Of a stretch of DNA of 64,000 bases, positions 59,883-64,000 are shown piece by piece (the stretch's first letter is position 1; each line of letters opens with the position of its first letter). A program made the position numbers and the translations under genes. Location: positions 62,001 through 126,000 of the forward strand of contig CAZRCG010000003.1 in NCBI GenBank assembly GCA_964598565.1, given 5' to 3'. This stretch comes from CAZRCG01 sp964598565. Lineage in GTDB: Bacteria > Bdellovibrionota > UBA2394. The notes beneath the pieces were generated by a model. The model worked only from the letters and a program-made list of their open reading frames with translations, was not told the DNA's origin and did no database searches.

Positions 59883-61844
59883 CTACGCGCGAGTTTTTAC
59901 GAGAGATTCGATGACGCTAGGGTCGGCTAAGGTGGATATGTCTCCGAGGTTGTCGACAGACCCTTCGGCGATCTTTCTTAAGATGCGGCGCATGATTTTT
60001 CCGGAACGAGTTTTAGGAAGCGCTGGAGCCCAGTGAATAAATTCAGGGGTGGCGATGGGGCCAATTTCTTTGCGAACCCACTGAATTAAATTTTTCTGCA
60101 GCTTAAGATCTCCAGCGGCGGGATAGGGATGCGAAGCTTTTAATGTCACAAAGGCATAAATAGATTGGCCTTTGATGGAATGTGGCACACCGACCACGGC
60201 CGCTTCAGCCACTTTTTCGTGAGAGACAAGCGCACTTTCTATTTCAGCCGTGCCTAGGCGATGACCGGCGATATTTAAAACATCATCGATGCGCCCTGTG
60301 ATCCAGTAATAGCCATCATCATCACGACGACAGCCGTCGCCCGTAAAATAGCTCCCCGGAAACGCAGAGAAATAGGTCGATTCAAATCGAGAGGGATCAT
60401 TGTAGATTCCTCGCATCTGGCCGGGCCAAGAATCAGCGATGCAGAGACTGCCTTCGCCCGGGCCTTCAATACTATTTCCCTTTTCATCTCTGAGTTCGGG
60501 TTTAATTCCAAACAAGGGCAGAGTCGCAGATCCGGGCTTCAAGGGAGTTGCAGCAGGAAGCGGCGAGATTAAAATACCGCCCGTCTCTGTTTGCCACCAT
60601 GTATCGACAACGGGGCAGCGGCCATCGCCGATAGTCTCATAATACCAAAGCCAGGCTTCGGGATTGATCGGCTCGCCCACCGTGCCGAGGATGCGCAAAC
60701 TTTGCCTTGAACTTCGCTTCACAAACGAGTTGCCCTCGCGCATGAGTGAACGAATCGCCGTGGGCGCCGTATAAAAAAGACTCACGCGATATTTATCGAC
60801 AATCTGCCAGAAACGAGAGGGGTCTGGATAGGTCGGCACGCCTTCAAATAGTACAATTGTCGATGCATTCGACAGTGGGCCGTATAACAGATAAGAGTGC
60901 CCGGTGATCCAGCCGAGATCTGCGGAGCAAAAATAAACATCGTCGGGGCGAAGATCAAAAACCATTTCATGGGTATACGATGCGTAGCAGAGGTAACCAC
61001 CTGTCGAGTGAAGAATAGCCTTCGGCTTATTCGTGGAGCCTGATGTATAAAGAAGAAAGAGGGGATCTTCCGCCCCCATAGATTCTGGCGCGCAGGTGGT
61101 GGACGATCGCTGAATTTCATCTTGATACCAAAAGTCGCGGCCCGCTTTCCAAGAAACAGAGCCTCCCGTTCGCCGAACAACAATACATTTTTTTACCTGC
61201 GGGCATCTCTCAAGCGCTTCGTCCATGATGCGTTTGAGTGGAATCGTTCGACCGCCGCGTAAACCCTCATCAGCCGTGATGACAAAACGGCTCTCACAAT
61301 CGTTGATGCGATCGACAATCGATTCGGCTGAAAAGCCTCCAAAAATAACGGAGTGAATGGCGCCAATTCGCGTGCAAGCCAGCATCATCACGGCTGCTTC
61401 GACGATCATTGGCAAATAAAGAGTAACGCGGTCACCTCTTTGAACTCCATGACCCTTCAGCATATTGGCGGCACGACAGACCTCGCGGTGAAGTTCTTTG
61501 TAGGTGAGCATGCGAGAGGGCTCTCGTGGATTGTCGGGCTCCCAAACAATGGCCAAGCGATTGCCGAAAAACGGCAGATGTCTGTCGAGACAGTTCGACG
61601 ACACATTTAATTCACCGCCTTCAAACCATCGAATTGATACGGGCGACTGAAAGCTTGTTTGCTTCACTTGCTTCCACGGCTTCGTCCACTGGAGGCGACT
61701 GGCTTTGTCAGCCCAGAAACGATCGGGATGCTCTATAGAATGAGAATACGTTTCAAGATAGTTCTCCCACGATGGGCAATGGGCGTGGCGAGTCCATTTT
61801 GCCTTGGGAGTGAAAAGGCGTTTAGAATCTGACGATGGGGTCAA
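59883..61844 (-). CDS. acs: Acetyl-CoA synthetase
   Basis: Acs makes acetyl-CoA from acetate, ATP and CoA. The 653-residue protein has the acs N-terminal WTRHAHCPSWENYLETY, the P-loop LLYTSGSTNKPKAILHSTGG, DTWWQTETGG, YFTGDGCRRDDDGYYWITGR, and the acetylation-regulated lysine block TRSGKIMRRILRK. The start is TTG at 61844, overlapping the upstream gene's TGA (TTGA), with AGGAGA about 12 nt before it. Regulation by lysine acetylation is known for the family. Confidence 0.95.
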   Translation of the reverse strand: MTPSSDSKRLFTPKAKWTRHAHCPSWENYLETYSHSIEHPDRFWADKASRLQWTKPWKQVKQTSFQSPVSIRWFEGGELNVSSNCLDRHLPFFGNRLAIVWEPDNPREPSRMLTYKELHREVCRAANMLKGHGVQRGDRVTLYLPMIVEAAVMMLACTRIGAIHSVIFGGFSAESIVDRINDCESRFVITADEGLRGGRTIPLKRIMDEALERCPQVKKCIVVRRTGGSVSWKAGRDFWYQDEIQRSSTTCAPESMGAEDPLFLLYTSGSTNKPKAILHSTGGYLCYASYTHEMVFDLRPDDVYFCSADLGWITGHSYLLYGPLSNASTIVLFEGVPTYPDPSRFWQIVDKYRVSLFYTAPTAIRSLMREGNSFVKRSSRQSLRILGTVGEPINPEAWLWYYETIGDGRCPVVDTWWQTETGGILISPLPAATPLKPGSATLPLFGIKPELRDEKGNSIEGPGEGSLCIADSWPGQMRGIYNDPSRFESTYFSAFPGSYFTGDGCRRDDDGYYWITGRIDDVLNIAGHRLGTAEIESALVSHEKVAEAAVVGVPHSIKGQSIYAFVTLKASHPYPAAGDLKLQKNLIQWVRKEIGPIATPEFIHWAPALPKTRSGKIMRRILRKIAEGSVDNLGDISTLADPSVIESLVKTRA

Positions 61845-62554
61845 GGCCGTCGATCTTCTCCTAAGTATCTAGAAAGTAGTTCTTGAAGAGCATTCTCGAT
61901 CCGTTCCCGAAGCCTCATCGATTGTAAGATGTCTTCGTGGTTATCGGCAGGAGAGGCAGAGCTAGTGGCGGCGTGCTGTTTGAAGACAGCTTCGATCTTT
62001 GCGACCAATTCCTCGGCCATCAAATGTCTCATATCGGTAAAGAGTCGGTCTCGTCCGAGAGGTGCTAGATGATGAGGAAAAACCTCTCGAAACCAGGGCT
62101 TGCTCCAAAGCACATCCGAGATTTTACTCACAGTCGTTCTGCGCATTATGCTGTTCGGGAAATTGACGTCGTTCCATAGCCCACTCACTTCCTCTAAATT
62201 TCCCAGAACAGAAGCAATCTGGCTAGCCAAACGGTCGACCTCGTTCTGAAAGCAAGATAAATCTTGGTCTGCAAAATTTTCCAATTCGACGTAACTGAAA
62301 AGATTTTTATGCTTCGAACTATCTTCAAATCCCGCGTAAATGGCCCTTGGTCTGAACAGCTCTGTTTGTGTGACAAGAGCCACTTGTTCAAGACATGGGC
62401 CATGGTTCGATGGCACAGAGCCTGCCGAAAAGACGCTGTCGACGGAAAGGGCGGCGAATACGCCCAGCACCACGACAGCGCACGTGGGTCTTTTGAAGAT
62501 GCGTGGCGCATTATGATTCTTTAAATCAGGGCTAGAAATCCACAAAGACGGCAT
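61841..62554 (-). CDS. Exported helical protein of unknown function, coupled to acs
   Basis: The 237-residue protein has a probable signal region (CAVVVLGVFAALSVDSVFSA) after a long, basic n-region, so a later start is possible. The mature part is alpha-helical with ELENFADQDLSCFQNEVDRL and a charged C-terminus. The family is unknown. Its stop overlaps the acs start, which suggests coupled translation even though no metabolic link is evident. Confidence 0.58.
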   Translation of the reverse strand: MPSLWISSPDLKNHNAPRIFKRPTCAVVVLGVFAALSVDSVFSAGSVPSNHGPCLEQVALVTQTELFRPRAIYAGFEDSSKHKNLFSYVELENFADQDLSCFQNEVDRLASQIASVLGNLEEVSGLWNDVNFPNSIMRRTTVSKISDVLWSKPWFREVFPHHLAPLGRDRLFTDMRHLMAEELVAKIEAVFKQHAATSSASPADNHEDILQSMRLRERIENALQELLSRYLGEDRRP

Positions 62555-62673
62555 TAGGAACGGACTTATGTCATTTTCTTGTATTTTGTCGAGTTAAAAC
62601 GGTGACTTACGCTGCGATGGGCTAGTGCCGCGCGGCTTGCAGCCTTTTGTGAAGACGATACACTGAAGAGGCC

Positions 62674-62955
62674 ATGAATAAATCAGCCCTTATTGATCTT
62701 GTGACCAATAAAATGAATATGCCTCGTAAACGCGCTGAAGCTGTTGTGAATGTATTATTTGGTGCAATGGCGGATACGCTTTCTGAAGGCGGTCGAATTG
62801 AGATTCGAGGATTTGGCAGTTTTGTCAGCCGAGAGTACTCGGGCTACAAGGGCCGAAATCCGAGAACGGGCGAGTCGATTGAAGTCGCGCCGAAGCGCTT
62901 ACCCTACTTTAAGGTAGGTAAAGAACTTCGTGAGCTGATTAATCTCGCGAAGTAA
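62674..62955 (+). CDS. HU/IHF family DNA-binding protein
   Basis: The 93-residue protein has the complete DNABII fold: MNKSALIDLVTNKMNMPRKR, then GRIEIRGFGSFVSREY, the DNA-inserting arm KGRNPRTGESIEVAPKRLPYFKVGK and a short helix. The conserved RNPRTG with proline intercalates in DNA. It could be HU or an IHF-like subunit. It acts in chromosome architecture. Confidence 0.95.
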   Translation: MNKSALIDLVTNKMNMPRKRAEAVVNVLFGAMADTLSEGGRIEIRGFGSFVSREYSGYKGRNPRTGESIEVAPKRLPYFKVGKELRELINLAK

Positions 62956-63005
62956 TTTTAAGTAATTTAATCTACAGTCAAAAAAAATCAGCGTAGGATG
63001 CGGCC

Positions 63006-64000
63006 ATGACTACGCCATCAAAAGAGCTAACGGCCGTTCATAAATTTGCCCTAGAAGAACTTAAGATATTATCTCGAATTCCGAGTATTAGTTTTCCGGG
63101 CTTTGAGGCTTCAGCGGTGAAACGTTCGGCAGAGGCGACGGCTGATTTGTTGTCGCGTGTGGGTTTAGATCGCGTTCGGCTTGAATCGATCGACGATTGT
63201 TTTCCCTACGTTCTGGCAGAGAAGATCGTCGACAAAAATGCTCCCACGCTTTTGCTCTATGCCCATCACGATGTTCAGCCCGCCGGCCGTGAGGAGCTTT
63301 GGCAGAGTCCTCCGTTTGAGCCCACCGAACGAAACGGCAGACTTTATGGTCGTGGCACGGCCGACGACAAAGCGGGTATTTTATGTCATGTGGCTTCGGT
63401 GCTAGCATTTAAAGACCAGCCCTTGCCAGTGAATGTGAAGTTTATCATTGAAGGCGAAGAAGAAATTGGCAGCCCACACCTTCTAAAATTTCTTGAAAGC
63501 CGTCGAGACGCCTTGCAAGCCGACGCGATTATTGTGACAGACACCGGCAATATTCGTGAAGGTACGCCGTCGATTACCACTAGCCTTCGTGGTCTGGTAT
63601 CACTCGACGTCGAAATACGTTCGCTTCGCGCTCCCTTGCATTCGGGAATTTGGGGTGGGGGCGTGGTAGATCCCGTACAGGTTTTGGTAAAAGTTCTGGC
63701 GCAACTAAGTGATGAGGCAGGTCGACCGATTTTAAAGTCGGTGAAGCGCGACAAAGAGCCGCATCGCGATTGCCCCCTTTCTCGAGAAGAATTTGCGCAG
63801 CAAGCGGGAGTTCTAAAAACAGAATCCGTACCCACCAATTTCGTGCACCGGGTATGGGACGAAGCAAGTTTTTCGATCAATGCGATTCAGGCAAGTAGCG
63901 AAAAGCTTGCCAATAATATTGTGTGTGATCGGGCGTTTTGTCGTATCGGCTTACGAATCACAGCTACCGAGACAGCTCAGGCGGTTTTGCAAGATATAGT
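63006..64000 (+). CDS. M20 family metallopeptidase, cut by the window end
   Basis: This is a zinc dipeptidase/deacylase of the M20 clan, reading from ATG 63006 (AGGA upstream) to the window edge (331 codons). Metal-ligand motifs are YAHHDVQP, GRGTADDKAG and EGEEEIGS, followed by the dimerisation/lid segment SLRGLVSLDVEIRSL with a substrate-facing LHSG. It looks like the dipeptidase (PepV/CNDP-like) branch rather than DapE, consistent with a DapL pathway that needs no DapE. The C-terminus is outside the window. Confidence 0.9.
   Translation, partial: MTTPSKELTAVHKFALEELKILSRIPSISFPGFEASAVKRSAEATADLLSRVGLDRVRLESIDDCFPYVLAEKIVDKNAPTLLLYAHHDVQPAGREELWQSPPFEPTERNGRLYGRGTADDKAGILCHVASVLAFKDQPLPVNVKFIIEGEEEIGSPHLLKFLESRRDALQADAIIVTDTGNIREGTPSITTSLRGLVSLDVEIRSLRAPLHSGIWGGGVVDPVQVLVKVLAQLSDEAGRPILKSVKRDKEPHRDCPLSREEFAQQAGVLKTESVPTNFVHRVWDEASFSINAIQASSEKLANNIVCDRAFCRIGLRITATETAQAVLQDI

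Noticed and set aside
1..64000. CRISPR arrays, rRNA genes, intact insertion sequences or prophage
   Set aside because: No regularly spaced repeats, rRNA motifs, complete transposase or phage structural genes were seen.

Overview
The window looks like a chromosomal segment of a Gram-negative bacterium with an outer membrane. It encodes a type II secretion pseudopilus and assembly platform, several proteins that read as outer-membrane barrels, and many lipoprotein and signal-peptide proteins. The gene mix (DapL-type lysine pathway, ETF coupled to a membrane Fe-S oxidoreductase, many secreted peptidases) suggests a Bdellovibrionota/Oligoflexia-type lineage. That assignment is an inference from gene content; no 16S rRNA gene is present.

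Layout. 1-5.4 kb (minus): an outer-membrane protein gene followed by lysA-dapA-dapB-dapL, a compact lysine/diaminopimelate operon cut by the window start. 5.6-7 kb (plus): a family III CoA-transferase whose stop codon sits directly after an A_AAT_TTC slippery heptamer and is followed by an open -1 frame with no start codon. 7-12.2 kb: a very large zinc-peptidase/propeller/barrel protein (minus) and an unknown secreted protein (plus). 12.2-15 kb (minus): aspS and a lipid-kinase-like gene. 15.1-16.1 kb: a small lipoprotein, the degraded 3' end of an IS5-type transposase, and a palindromic repeat. 16.1-25.7 kb (minus): gspF-G-H-I-J-K-L-M-N, nearly all joined by 4-nt stop/start overlaps, then an FHA-domain sigma-54 activator; gspC, gspD and gspE are absent. 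25.9-30 kb (plus): a 1387-residue secreted protein of unknown function. 30.4-36.5 kb (plus): etfB-etfA-membrane Fe-S oxidoreductase-fadD-rlmH, a fatty-acid oxidation electron-transfer operon. 36.7-40.4 kb (minus): rplU-rpmA-obgE-secreted protein-nadD-rsfS. nadD has no ATG/GTG/TTG start that keeps its active site, and the best start is CTG. 40.5-43.3 kb (plus): two lipoproteins and a divergent subtilase. 43.3-50 kb (minus): RNase E/G, a coiled-coil membrane protein, rlmN, ndk and sucCD. 50-55 kb (minus): secreted proteins, an M4-like peptidase, an isolated M17 N-terminal domain protein, a small lipoprotein, tRNA-Val and a CgeB-like glycosyltransferase. 55-60 kb (plus): rsmH, a DUF268 protein, a cyclic-nucleotide-binding protein, a thiolase and a dihydrouridine synthase. 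60-64 kb: acs and a secreted protein (minus), then HU and a truncated M20 peptidase (plus).

Metabolically the acyl-CoA genes form a theme. FadD activates fatty acids, the ETF and its Fe-S partner take electrons from acyl-CoA dehydrogenases encoded elsewhere, a thiolase cleaves ketoacyl-CoA, Acs activates acetate, and SucCD runs the TCA step.

The most unusual structure is a family of intergenic palindromic elements near 15.9, 36.6 and 50.0 kb, with a possible relative at 39.5 kb. Each has a core of 112-115 bp with shared ends (TCAGARGACCGSC ... TCTGA). In two copies the core is flanked by 23-nt arms that are complementary to each other but have a different sequence in each copy. This points either to an element that inserts into hairpins or to a structured RNA with a freely varying basal helix.
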